From JALYNX01 sp040905925 (GTDB lineage Bacteria; Actinomycetota; Acidimicrobiia; Spongiisociales; ZC4RG35): a stretch of 13,588 nucleotides of DNA. The first letter of the stretch is position 1; every line of letters starts with the position of its first letter. The stretch covers positions 1-13,588 of the forward strand of contig JBBDQO010000006.1 of NCBI GenBank assembly GCA_040905925.1, given 5' to 3'. The translations under genes and the position numbers were made by a program. This document shows, piece after piece, positions 6,767 through 12,918 of the stretch. The notes under the pieces were generated by a model. The model was not told where the DNA came from. It saw nothing but the letters and a program-made list of their open reading frames with translations, and ran no database searches.

Positions 6767-8919
6767 CCATCACCGGCCAGCCGGTGCACCGGCGGCTCGG
6801 AATGACCGACGACGAATACGAGTCCGTGCTCCGAATCCTGGGCCGTGACCCCCTCCCTGCCGAGTTGGCGATGTACTCGGTGATGTGGTCCGAGCACTGC
6901 TCCTACAAGTCCTCGCGAGCCCACTTGCGCCGGTTCCCCACCGAGGCCCCCTGGGTGGTGGTGGGACCTGGCGAGAACGCAGGCGTGGTGAAGCTCGGTG
7001 ACGGCTGGCTGGCCGCCCTCCGGATCGAGAGCCACAACCATCCCTCGTTCGTCGAGCCCTACCAGGGCGCCGCCACCGGGGTCGGGGGGATCTTGCGCGA
7101 TGTCTTCACCATGGGCGCCCGCCCCATCGCCCTTTGGGATCAGATCAGATTCGGGCCGCTCGACGATCCGAAGAACCGATATCTGTTTGGTGGTGTGGTG
7201 GCGGGAATCGCCGCCTACGGCAATGCCGTCGGGGTCCCCACTGTGGGTGGGGAGATCGAGTTCGACCCGACCTACTCCGGCAACCCGCTTGTCAACGTGA
7301 TGTGTCTCGGAATCCTCAGAGAAGATCAACTGGTGCTGGGGACCGCCGGAGAACCGGGAAACATGGGGGTGCTGCTCGGAAAAGCGACCGGTCGCGACGG
7401 AATCGGTGGCGCCTCGGTGCTCGCCTCGGCTTCGTTCGACGACGAGTCCCAGGAGAAGCGGCCCAGTGTTCAGGTTGGCGACCCGTTCGAGGAGAAGAAG
7501 CTGATCGAGGCCTGTCTCGAGTTGTTCGAAGCAGGGCTGGTGGCCGGGATCCAGGACCTCGGTGCCGCCGGGCTGGCGTGCGCCATCTCGGAGCCGGCGG
7601 GCCGGGCCGGTGTCGGCATGGACGTCGACCTCGACTCGGTGCATGTCAGGGAGAGCGGGATGACCGCTCCCGAGCTCCTCATGTCCGAATCCCAAGAGCG
7701 GATGATGGCGTTCGTCCACCCCCAGAATGTCGAAGCGGTCCTGGCGGTCGCCGAGAAATGGGAGATCGATTCGGCTGTGGTCGGCCAGGTGAAAGCCGGG
7801 GGCACCCTGAGCGTGCGTTACGCCGGCGAGATCGTCGCCGAGTTGCCGGCGGCCTCGCTGGCCGACGACGCCCCCCTATACGACCGGCCGCTCAGGCGCC
7901 CCGATTGGCTAGACGAGTTGTGGGCAACCTCGGACCCATCTCCGATTGCGCCTGCCGACGCCCTGATTCGCCTTCTCGATGACCCCGGCATCGGCTCATC
8001 GGCGTGGGTCCACGAGCAATACGACCACATGTTGTTCCTCAACACCCTCCGCGGCCCGGGAGGCGACGGCTCTCTGCTCCGGATCAGGGGGACCACCAAG
8101 GGTCTAGCGGTTTCCACCGACGGGAACGGGGGCCTCTGCCTGCTCGATCCGCGACGCGGGGCCGCCCGTCTGGTCTTCGAGGCGGCGCTGAACGTCGCCA
8201 CGACGGGGGCCCGGCCGATGGCGGTCGTCGACAACCTCAACTTCGGCAATCCCGAGAAACCCGAGGTCATGTGGCAGTTCCGCGAGACCGTCGAGGGGAT
8301 CTCCGAGGCCTGCGAGGCGCTCGGCATCCCGGTGGTGGGAGGAAATGTCTCCTTCTACAACGAGACAGATGGCGTCGACATCCACCCGACCCCGGTGGTC
8401 GGCCTCCTGGGTCTCGCCGACCCGATCCCCGCCCAGCTCCCCGCTTTGCACCGGGCGAACGCAGGCATGGAAATCTGGGAGGTGGGCCCGGAAGCCACCG
8501 GCAACCTCGCCGGATCGGCTCTGCAGCGGGTGGTCCTGGGCCACCTCGGTGGCCGGCCCGCCGCGGCCCAGCCCGAGGTGGCCAAACCGGTGATCGATTT
8601 GGCAGCCTCTCTCGCCCACCAGGCACCGGTTCTCCACGACATCTCGTCGGGAGGCCTGGCGGTGGCCATCGCCGAGATCTGCATCGCCTCGGGGGTCGGG
8701 GCCGAGTTGTGGGTGGAGGGTGACGGTTGTCTGTTCTCCGAGGACCCGCACCGCTTCATCGTGGTGATGGAGCCGGGTTCGGTGAGCTTGCCAGTCGACC
8801 TGGCCCGGCGAATTGGCGCCGTGGGTGGGGACCGGCTGTCGATAGCAGGCGCAGCCATCGATCTCGGCCTGCTCACCACTACCTACCGGGACGCGATCCC
8901 TCGCCGCATGCGCGGGTGA
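6763..8919 (+). CDS. purL: FGAM synthase large subunit PurL
   Basis: PurL is the ATP-dependent synthase subunit that turns FGAR into FGAM with ammonia from PurQ. At 718 residues it is the small-form PurL that needs PurS and PurQ, not the fused 1,300-residue enzyme. Visible blocks are MWSEHCSYKSS with His45 and Lys49, RIESHNHPS (87-95), GAATGVGGILRD (102-113), the second-half DNLNFGNP (490-497) and VVGGNVSFYNE (524-534), matching the internal duplication of the PurM-like fold. The ATG lies in the ATGA shared with purQ. The stop codon lies in the loop of an 8-base hairpin, which probably ends the four-gene unit. Confidence 0.97.
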   Translation: MTITGQPVHRRLGMTDDEYESVLRILGRDPLPAELAMYSVMWSEHCSYKSSRAHLRRFPTEAPWVVVGPGENAGVVKLGDGWLAALRIESHNHPSFVEPYQGAATGVGGILRDVFTMGARPIALWDQIRFGPLDDPKNRYLFGGVVAGIAAYGNAVGVPTVGGEIEFDPTYSGNPLVNVMCLGILREDQLVLGTAGEPGNMGVLLGKATGRDGIGGASVLASASFDDESQEKRPSVQVGDPFEEKKLIEACLELFEAGLVAGIQDLGAAGLACAISEPAGRAGVGMDVDLDSVHVRESGMTAPELLMSESQERMMAFVHPQNVEAVLAVAEKWEIDSAVVGQVKAGGTLSVRYAGEIVAELPAASLADDAPLYDRPLRRPDWLDELWATSDPSPIAPADALIRLLDDPGIGSSAWVHEQYDHMLFLNTLRGPGGDGSLLRIRGTTKGLAVSTDGNGGLCLLDPRRGAARLVFEAALNVATTGARPMAVVDNLNFGNPEKPEVMWQFRETVEGISEACEALGIPVVGGNVSFYNETDGVDIHPTPVVGLLGLADPIPAQLPALHRANAGMEIWEVGPEATGNLAGSALQRVVLGHLGGRPAAAQPEVAKPVIDLAASLAHQAPVLHDISSGGLAVAIAEICIASGVGAELWVEGDGCLFSEDPHRFIVVMEPGSVSLPVDLARRIGAVGGDRLSIAGAAIDLGLLTTTYRDAIPRRMRG

Positions 8920-8933
8920 ACTCTGCCGCGCAT
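8908..8933 (+). terminator. Hairpin around the purL stop codon, candidate terminator
   Basis: ATGCGCGG (8908-8915) and CCGCGCAT (8926-8933) form a perfect 8-base stem with a 10-base loop that holds the purL TGA. It is followed by CGTTCCTCG, only weakly T-rich. It is well placed to close the purC-S-Q-L message before pfkA. The pairing is certain; the function is inferred. Confidence 0.45.
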
Positions 8934-8965
8934 CGTTCCTCGTAATTGGGACAAGGAGGGGTCAC

Positions 8966-9016
8966 ATGCGGACCTGTGCAACCCGATTTGGGGAGGGGCG
9001 GGGCCCGAGTCGATAG
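8966..9016 (+). CDS. Possible 16-residue ORF upstream of and in frame with pfkA
   Basis: An ATG at 8966 follows a near-perfect SD (AAGGAGGGG, 8953-8961) and opens a 16-codon frame, MRTCATRFGEGRGPSR, that ends at TAG (9014-9016). It is in the same frame as the pfkA GTG at 9026, so only TAG and three sense codons separate them. It could be a leader peptide, a small protein, or a relic of an older pfkA start. No homologue is recognised, and the evidence is the SD and spacing only. Confidence 0.3.
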   Translation: MRTCATRFGEGRGPSR

Positions 9017-9019
9017 CAT
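9014..9019 (+). promoter_or_regulatory. Candidate -10 (TAGCAT) for leaderless pfkA
   Basis: TAGCAT is followed by CGCCTG and the GTG start of pfkA at 9026, the exact leaderless distance. The first three bases are also the stop codon of the small upstream ORF. No SD stands near the GTG, and no -35 at normal spacing was found. Confidence 0.5.
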
Positions 9020-9025
9020 CGCCTG

Positions 9026-10147
9026 GTGGCGAGAACAATCGGCATCCTGACCGCGGGCGGCGACAGCCCCGGTCTCAACGCGGCGATCCGAGCCATCGGC
9101 AAATCGGCACAGCGCGCCTACGGCATGGACGTCATCGGCTTCAAGGACGGGTTCCAGGGCCTGATGCTGAACCGGTACGTGCGGCTCGACTCCGACGCCC
9201 TTTCAGGGATCCTGACCAGAGGCGGCACGGTGCTCGGCACCAGCCGCGCCAGGGTCGACAGAATGGAGTTGGCCGACGGCAGCGTCATGGACGGCCGAGC
9301 CGTGATGAGGGAGATCGTCGAAAAGCACGATCTGGAGGCCCTGGTGTGTCTCGGCGGCGACGGCACCATGCGCAACGCCCTGAAGCTTCAGCAGGCCGGA
9401 ATTCGGGTGCTGGCGGTGCCCAAGACCATCGACAACGACGTCACCGGAACCGACGTGACCTTCGGTTTCGACACCGCGATGGGGATCGCAACCGATGCCA
9501 TCGACCGTCTCCACTCCACGGCCCACTCCCATCACCGGATCATCGTGGTTGAGATCATGGGTCACGAAGTGGGCTGGCTGGCCCTGGGCGCCGGGCTGGC
9601 CGGTGGGGCCGATGTGATCCTGATCCCGGAGATCCCCCATGACATCGAGGCAGTGGCGTCCTCGATTCAGGCGCGCAAGGAAGCCGGAAGCGCCTTCTCG
9701 ATCGTGGCGGTCGCCGAAGGTGCCTACTCCAAGAACCAGGCCTCGTCGCAAGCAACGATCCTGGAAGAAATGGAGATGGCCAAAGGCAACGAACGACGCC
9801 GGCTGAGAAGGATCCTCAAAGACCTCCAAGAGGATCGGTCGATGCGCACCCCGCATCTCGCTTCGAGTTTGGAAACGCTGACCGGGCTCGAGTCGAGGGT
9901 GACCATTCTGGGGCATGTGCAACGTGGCGGCACTCCCTCAGCTGCCGACCGACTGCTCGCCACCCGGCTTGGTACTGCCTGTGCCGGGTATGTAGCCGAA
10001 GGCATCCAAGGGGTGATGGTGGCTTCCCGCGGGGAAGGATCGGACCCGGTTCCCTTGAAGGAGGTCGCAGGGATCACCAAGTTCGTGCCCCTCGATCATT
10101 CCTGGCTCAGCTCGGCCCGTCGGCTGGGAATCGCGCTCGGCGACTGA
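9026..10147 (+). CDS. pfkA: 6-phosphofructokinase (PfkA family, probably ATP-dependent)
   Basis: Phosphofructokinase phosphorylates fructose 6-phosphate to the 1,6-bisphosphate. The 373-residue protein fits the group III branch that holds the actinobacterial enzymes. It shows LTAGGDSPGLNAAIRA (8-23), GTSR (71-74), GGDGT (110-114) and PKTIDND (132-138) with the catalytic aspartates. Gly113 is the ATP-type residue at the donor-selecting site, where PPi enzymes have Asp, while Lys133 is the residue usual in PPi enzymes; the mix is known in ATP enzymes such as that of Streptomyces. MGH (178-180) replaces the more common MGR. The GTG at 9026 gives the family N-terminus. It stands apart from purL by 106 bases and is convergent with the membrane-protein gene, one base between stops. 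Confidence 0.94.
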   Translation: MARTIGILTAGGDSPGLNAAIRAIGKSAQRAYGMDVIGFKDGFQGLMLNRYVRLDSDALSGILTRGGTVLGTSRARVDRMELADGSVMDGRAVMREIVEKHDLEALVCLGGDGTMRNALKLQQAGIRVLAVPKTIDNDVTGTDVTFGFDTAMGIATDAIDRLHSTAHSHHRIIVVEIMGHEVGWLALGAGLAGGADVILIPEIPHDIEAVASSIQARKEAGSAFSIVAVAEGAYSKNQASSQATILEEMEMAKGNERRRLRRILKDLQEDRSMRTPHLASSLETLTGLESRVTILGHVQRGGTPSAADRLLATRLGTACAGYVAEGIQGVMVASRGEGSDPVPLKEVAGITKFVPLDHSWLSSARRLGIALGD

Positions 10148-10167
10148 CTCAGACCGCAGGTCGTCGC
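10140..10167. terminator. Weak stem-loop at the convergent pfkA and membrane-protein stops
   Basis: GCGAC (10140-10144) pairs with GTCGC (10163-10167), and GACC (10152-10155) with GGTC (10159-10162), leaving the two overlapping-style stop codons TGACTCA (10145-10151) as a one-sided bulge. There is no T-tract. It may only be a chance fold in GC-rich DNA. Confidence 0.2.
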
Positions 10168-10505
10168 AACGTCGAGTAGGTCCAGGCTGCCCCGAGCGCA
10201 TCGATGAGGCCGAAAACCACGAGCTGCCAGGGCTCACCCGTGATCCAGAAGACAACGAATGCCGTTGCGCTGAACAGACGTGCCAGCACCGAAGCGACGA
10301 AGAAGCTGCGCGCCTCGTTGGTTGAGGCGTCGTAGAAGAACAGCGACAAGATCACGGCCAAGATCCCAACAACACGGATCCAAATCTCCTCTGTCTCGGG
10401 CAACCCGACGCCATCGAGCAAGAGGTTGGGTGCCACCAGGAGCCAGGTCCCAAGGACCAACAAGTAGATGCTCCAAAAGAACACGCTTCGAGCCGGCGCC
10501 GACAT
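10149..10505 (-). CDS. Small four-helix integral membrane protein, function unknown
   Basis: I do not recognise a named family. The 118-residue protein is strongly hydrophobic with four likely membrane helices at about 7-27, 42-58, 68-88 and 93-111, short loops, and a basic C-terminus (TLRRPAV). Conserved-looking polar points are a WIRVVG stretch at 42-47 and arginines at 66 and 76. There is no signal-peptide cleavage motif and no catalytic motif. The ATG at 10505 is fixed by a strong SD, AAGGAGG at 10511-10517, 5 bases away, unlike its leaderless-looking neighbours. It is divergent from mobA across 38 bases and ends one base from pfkA. Codon use matches the neighbours, so it looks like a real gene. 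Confidence 0.8.
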   Translation of the reverse strand: MSAPARSVFFWSIYLLVLGTWLLVAPNLLLDGVGLPETEEIWIRVVGILAVILSLFFYDASTNEARSFFVASVLARLFSATAFVVFWITGEPWQLVVFGLIDALGAAWTYSTLRRPAV

Positions 10506-10510
10506 AGGGC

Positions 10511-10517
10511 CCTCCTT
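10511..10517 (-). promoter_or_regulatory. Strong Shine-Dalgarno site of the small membrane protein
   Basis: AAGGAGG on the minus strand, 5 bases before the ATG at 10505. With a -10 at 10527-10532 the leader would be about 15 bases and consist mostly of this site. Confidence 0.7.
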
Positions 10518-10526
10518 CTCGCGCTC

Positions 10527-10536
10527 ACCCTACCCT
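10527..10536. promoter_or_regulatory. Overlapping divergent -10 boxes for mobA and the membrane protein
   Basis: The ten bases ACCCTACCCT read as TACCCT on the plus strand (10531-10536), 7 bases before the mobA ATG, and as TAGGGT on the minus strand (10532 to 10527), about 22 bases before the membrane-protein ATG. Both boxes share the TA at 10531-10532, so one melted site could serve both directions. Confidence 0.5.
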
Positions 10537-10543
10537 GGCTCCG

Positions 10544-11110
10544 ATGAGCACCCTTGGAGCCGTCCTCGCCGGCGGTCGAAGCTCGCGTATGGGGGCGGAC
10601 AAAGCAGAGGTCGACGTAGGAGGTCAGACCATGCTGCAACGAGTCTCCTCGGCACTGGGGGAGCTCCTCCCGCATGTCGTGTTGCTCGGTGCCGAGCGCG
10701 ATGGATTCGAATGCTGGCCCGATGCTTTTCCGGCTCGAGGACCCCTTGCCGGCATTGTGACTGCCCTTTCCCGGATGGAGGAGGGCCGCGTCCTCATCGT
10801 CGCCGTGGATCAGCCGTTTGTCCGGTCCCAGACCCTGACCCGGCTCGGCGAGCTCGACTCGAAGATCCCGGTGGTCCCCGTGGACCGGGACGGGGTCCGC
10901 CAGGTCACATGTGCCGTCTATCCAAAAGCGATCGCCGAAGCGGCCATGGAGGAGGCGGAGGCCGACGGGTCGATCCAGAGCCTGCTCGATCGGGTTTCGT
11001 TCCACGCAGTGACCCCGGAGACTTGGGCGCTTTGGGGGGAGGATGGGAGAAGTTGGTACTCAGTCGACACCCCCGGTGGTCTGGAGGAGGGTGTCCGCCG
11101 CTTTCTCTGA
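10544..11110 (+). CDS. mobA: Molybdenum cofactor guanylyltransferase (MobA-like NTP transferase)
   Basis: MobA moves GMP from GTP to molybdopterin to make the guanine-dinucleotide form of molybdenum cofactor. The 188-residue protein has the nucleotidyltransferase signature LAGGRSSRMGADK (8-20), GPLAGI (66-71), the metal-site VAVDQPFV (86-93), and a late SVDTP block (173-177) that matches the closing TPE-type motif of MobA. Length is normal. A related CTP or sugar-phosphate nucleotidyltransferase is possible, since no other molybdenum-cofactor gene is in the window. The ATG at 10544 has no SD, but TACCCT lies 7 bases before it. A strong hairpin follows 23 bases after the stop. Confidence 0.82.
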   Translation: MSTLGAVLAGGRSSRMGADKAEVDVGGQTMLQRVSSALGELLPHVVLLGAERDGFECWPDAFPARGPLAGIVTALSRMEEGRVLIVAVDQPFVRSQTLTRLGELDSKIPVVPVDRDGVRQVTCAVYPKAIAEAAMEEAEADGSIQSLLDRVSFHAVTPETWALWGEDGRSWYSVDTPGGLEEGVRRFL

Positions 11111-11133
11111 ATACCCGCCTGGCCATCGCAGAC

Positions 11134-11167
11134 AAGAAGAAGGGGCCCTGGTAGGCCCCGTCTTCTT
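11134..11167. terminator. Strong hairpin terminator between mobA and the convergent lipoprotein
   Basis: GGGGCC (11142-11147) pairs with GGCCCC (11154-11159) around CTGGTA. After one A/G mismatch, AAGAAGA (11134-11140) pairs with TCTTCTT (11161-11167). The pyrimidine arm gives a TCTTCTTCT tail to the GC core on the plus strand, and the minus strand gives TTCTTCTTG. It is well placed to end both genes. This is the clearest terminator in the window. Confidence 0.7.
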
Positions 11168-11184
11168 CTGGCGGTTGCTGGGAT

Positions 11185-11352
11185 TCAGGGGGCCACAGTC
11201 GTCGTGGTTCCCGCCAGAGTTGTCGTTGTCTCAGTGCCAGCCGGCGCGGTGGTTGATGTCCCATCGTCCGGGTTGTCGGTGTCACAGGCGACCAGCGCCA
11301 GGCTCAATGCCAGCGCCGACGCGAGGAGACCTTTGGTCACCCTGTTCTTCAT
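11185..11352 (-). CDS. Tiny threonine-rich lipoprotein, function unknown
   Basis: The 55-residue protein has a lipoprotein signal peptide: basic start MKNRVTKG, a hydrophobic core of Leu and Ala, and lipobox LVAC with the lipidated cysteine at 23. The predicted mature part is only 33 residues, acidic at first (DTDNPDD) and then mostly Thr with Ala and Gly, ending VAP. Such Thr-rich stretches are normally linkers before a folded domain, but none follows: the stop is at 11185 and the terminator begins 18 bases on. The ATG at 11352 has GGAGG 7 bases upstream. An in-frame ATG at 11388 would add 12 residues before the basic start and is less likely. It is convergent with mobA and divergent from purF. 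Coding nature is supported by signal peptide, SD and terminator; its role is unknown. Confidence 0.7.
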   Translation of the reverse strand: MKNRVTKGLLASALALSLALVACDTDNPDDGTSTTAPAGTETTTTLAGTTTTVAP

Positions 11353-11359
11353 GTTTGTG

Positions 11360-11364
11360 CCTCC
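11360..11364 (-). promoter_or_regulatory. Shine-Dalgarno site of the lipoprotein
   Basis: GGAGG on the minus strand, 7 bases before the ATG at 11352. It chooses this start over the in-frame ATG at 11388. Confidence 0.55.
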
Positions 11365-11367
11365 ACA

Positions 11368-11386
11368 GCCGCTCGGAGCGAGCGGC
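11368..11386 (-). promoter_or_regulatory. Perfect hairpin in the lipoprotein leader
   Basis: GCCGCTCG (11368-11375) and CGAGCGGC (11379-11386) are perfect inverse copies with a 3-base spacer. The element ends 3 bases before the SD of the lipoprotein. In RNA it would be a tight 8-pair stem next to the ribosome site; as DNA it could be an operator just after the promoter. There is no T-tract, so a terminator is unlikely. Confidence 0.45.
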
Positions 11387-11394
11387 ATAGGGGC

Positions 11395-11400
11395 CTTATT
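11395..11400 (-). promoter_or_regulatory. Tentative -10 (AATAAG) for the lipoprotein
   Basis: On the minus strand TTTAGA, 16 bases and AATAAG form a weak promoter-like pair, which would start RNA near 11388, just before the leader hairpin. The same stretch also resembles a GTTT-N17-GGAAT stress-sigma pattern. Neither is strong. The rest of 11401-11476, before purF, shows no clear promoter to me. Confidence 0.25.
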
Positions 11401-11476
11401 CCACGTTCGGGCGAGTTCTAAACGTGATTTTCCACAAAGGTTGGGCGAATAGGCCAGGAGCACCGCCTCACCTAGC

Positions 11477-12916
11477 ATGAACGACGTGCCCAAGGAGGCT
11501 GCTATCTCACCAACCGCCAGGCCCGGTGAGGCCTGCGGGGTAATCGCTGCGTACACCCCCAAGGAACGCGCGGCCAATCTCATCTACTTCGGCCTCTTCG
11601 CCCTTCAACACCGCGGACAGGAATCGGCCGGGATCGCGACCTCCGATGGTGAGACCGTCACTGTCTTCAAGGACCTCGGCCTGGTCGCACAGGTCTTCGA
11701 CGAATCGACCCTGGCCGGTCTCGACGGCCATGTCGGGATCGGGCACACCCGGTACTCGACCACCGGCTCCAACAACTGGGCCAACGCCCAGCCCGTCCAT
11801 CGTCAGGTCGGCAACACCAGTGTGGCGTTGGGTCACAACGGAAACCTCACCAACACCCGCCAGCTTGCGGCGGAGCTGGGGATCTCCGGTGCCACCACCG
11901 ACTCCGATTTGATGGCTGAAGGGATTGCCCGGGAGCTCGACGACGAGCGGTCCGATTCTCGTGGGTTGGAAATGGCGATCATGAAGGTGGCGCCCAACTG
12001 GAAGGGTGCCTTCTCCCTGGTCATCATGGACCAGGGAAGAGTGGTCGGTCTTCGCGACCCCAACGGATTCCGCCCCCTCTGCCTCGGGTCGCTTCCTGAC
12101 GGTGGCTGGGTCATCGCATCGGAGACCGCCGCCCTCGATCTCATCGGATCCCGTTTCGTCCGTGAGGTGGCTGCGGGCGAAATGGTGGTCATAGACGCCG
12201 GGGGAGTTCACAGCTACCACCCGTTCGACCAGGTGACACCCGGTCTCTGTCTCTTCGAATTCGTGTACTTCGCCCGGCCCGACAGTCAGATGTACGGGCG
12301 GAGCATCCACGGGGCGCGGCATCAGATGGGTCAGGTCCTCGCCGCCGAGCACCCGGTCCAGGCCGATGTGGTCGTCCCCGTTCCCGAGTCGGGAATACCG
12401 GCCGCCCAGGGGTTCGCCGCCGCCAGTGGCATCCCCTACACCGACGGGTTGGTCAAGAACCGCTACATCGGTCGCACCTTCATCGAGCCCACGCAAACGA
12501 TCCGGGATCGCGGGATACGGCTCAAGCTCAATCCGATCGTGGAGAACTTGAACGGGAAGCGGGTGATCCTGGTCGATGACTCCATCGTCCGCGGCTCGAC
12601 CACCCGCAAGCTGGTGCAACTGATTCGAGAAGCAGGTGCGGTCGAGGTTCATCTGCGGGTCTCCTCGCCTCCCTACCGCTGGCCTTGCTTCTACGGGATG
12701 GACACCTCTGATCGGTCGACTTTGATCGCATCCCGCATGGACATCGAAGGGATCCGTCAGCATCTGGGGGCGGACTCGCTCGGCTACTTGTCTCTGGAGG
12801 GCCTGCTCGGGGCAACCGGTGTCGCCGACGCCGGGTTCTGCACCGCCTGTCTGTCCGGGGAGTACCCGACCGAGATCCCCGAGGTGACGGACAAGTTCCA
12901 GCTCGAGCGTTCCTGA
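11477..12916 (+). CDS. purF: Amidophosphoribosyltransferase (PRPP to phosphoribosylamine)
   Basis: PurF makes phosphoribosylamine from PRPP and glutamine, the first committed purine step and the usual point of nucleotide feedback. The 479-residue protein has an N-terminal Ntn-hydrolase glutaminase domain. Its nucleophile is Cys20 in EACGVIAAY, so a 19-residue propeptide must be removed, longer than the 11 of B. subtilis. It is followed by LQHRGQESAGIA, HTRYSTTGSNNW and GHNGNL. The phosphoribosyltransferase domain carries VILVDDSIVRGST (363-375). Cys258, Cys404, Cys455 and Cys458 match in order the four iron-sulfur ligands of the B. subtilis enzyme, with the same 146-residue first spacing, so a [4Fe-4S] form is predicted. 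The ATG at 11477 lacks a well-placed SD (AGGAG is 16 bases away). purM follows after 2 bases. Confidence 0.97.
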   Translation: MNDVPKEAAISPTARPGEACGVIAAYTPKERAANLIYFGLFALQHRGQESAGIATSDGETVTVFKDLGLVAQVFDESTLAGLDGHVGIGHTRYSTTGSNNWANAQPVHRQVGNTSVALGHNGNLTNTRQLAAELGISGATTDSDLMAEGIARELDDERSDSRGLEMAIMKVAPNWKGAFSLVIMDQGRVVGLRDPNGFRPLCLGSLPDGGWVIASETAALDLIGSRFVREVAAGEMVVIDAGGVHSYHPFDQVTPGLCLFEFVYFARPDSQMYGRSIHGARHQMGQVLAAEHPVQADVVVPVPESGIPAAQGFAAASGIPYTDGLVKNRYIGRTFIEPTQTIRDRGIRLKLNPIVENLNGKRVILVDDSIVRGSTTRKLVQLIREAGAVEVHLRVSSPPYRWPCFYGMDTSDRSTLIASRMDIEGIRQHLGADSLGYLSLEGLLGATGVADAGFCTACLSGEYPTEIPEVTDKFQLERS

Positions 12917-12918
12917 GA

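Noticed and set aside
6595..7719. 374-codon minus-strand frame opposite purQ and purL
   Set aside because: Antisense to strongly supported genes and no recognisable domain; a shadow frame.
10468..11154. 228-codon plus-strand frame overlapping mobA
   Set aside because: The translation is Arg/Gly/Pro-rich and shapeless, while the other frame carries the MobA motifs.
11391..11428. Stress-sigma promoter (GTTT-N17-GGAAT) before the lipoprotein
   Set aside because: The -10 half is an imperfect match and an ordinary TTTAGA-N16-AATAAG reading covers the same bases.
11428..11436. DnaA-box-like TTTTCCACA
   Set aside because: A single copy with one mismatch to TTATCCACA and no cluster, AT-rich stretch or dnaA/dnaN nearby; not an origin.
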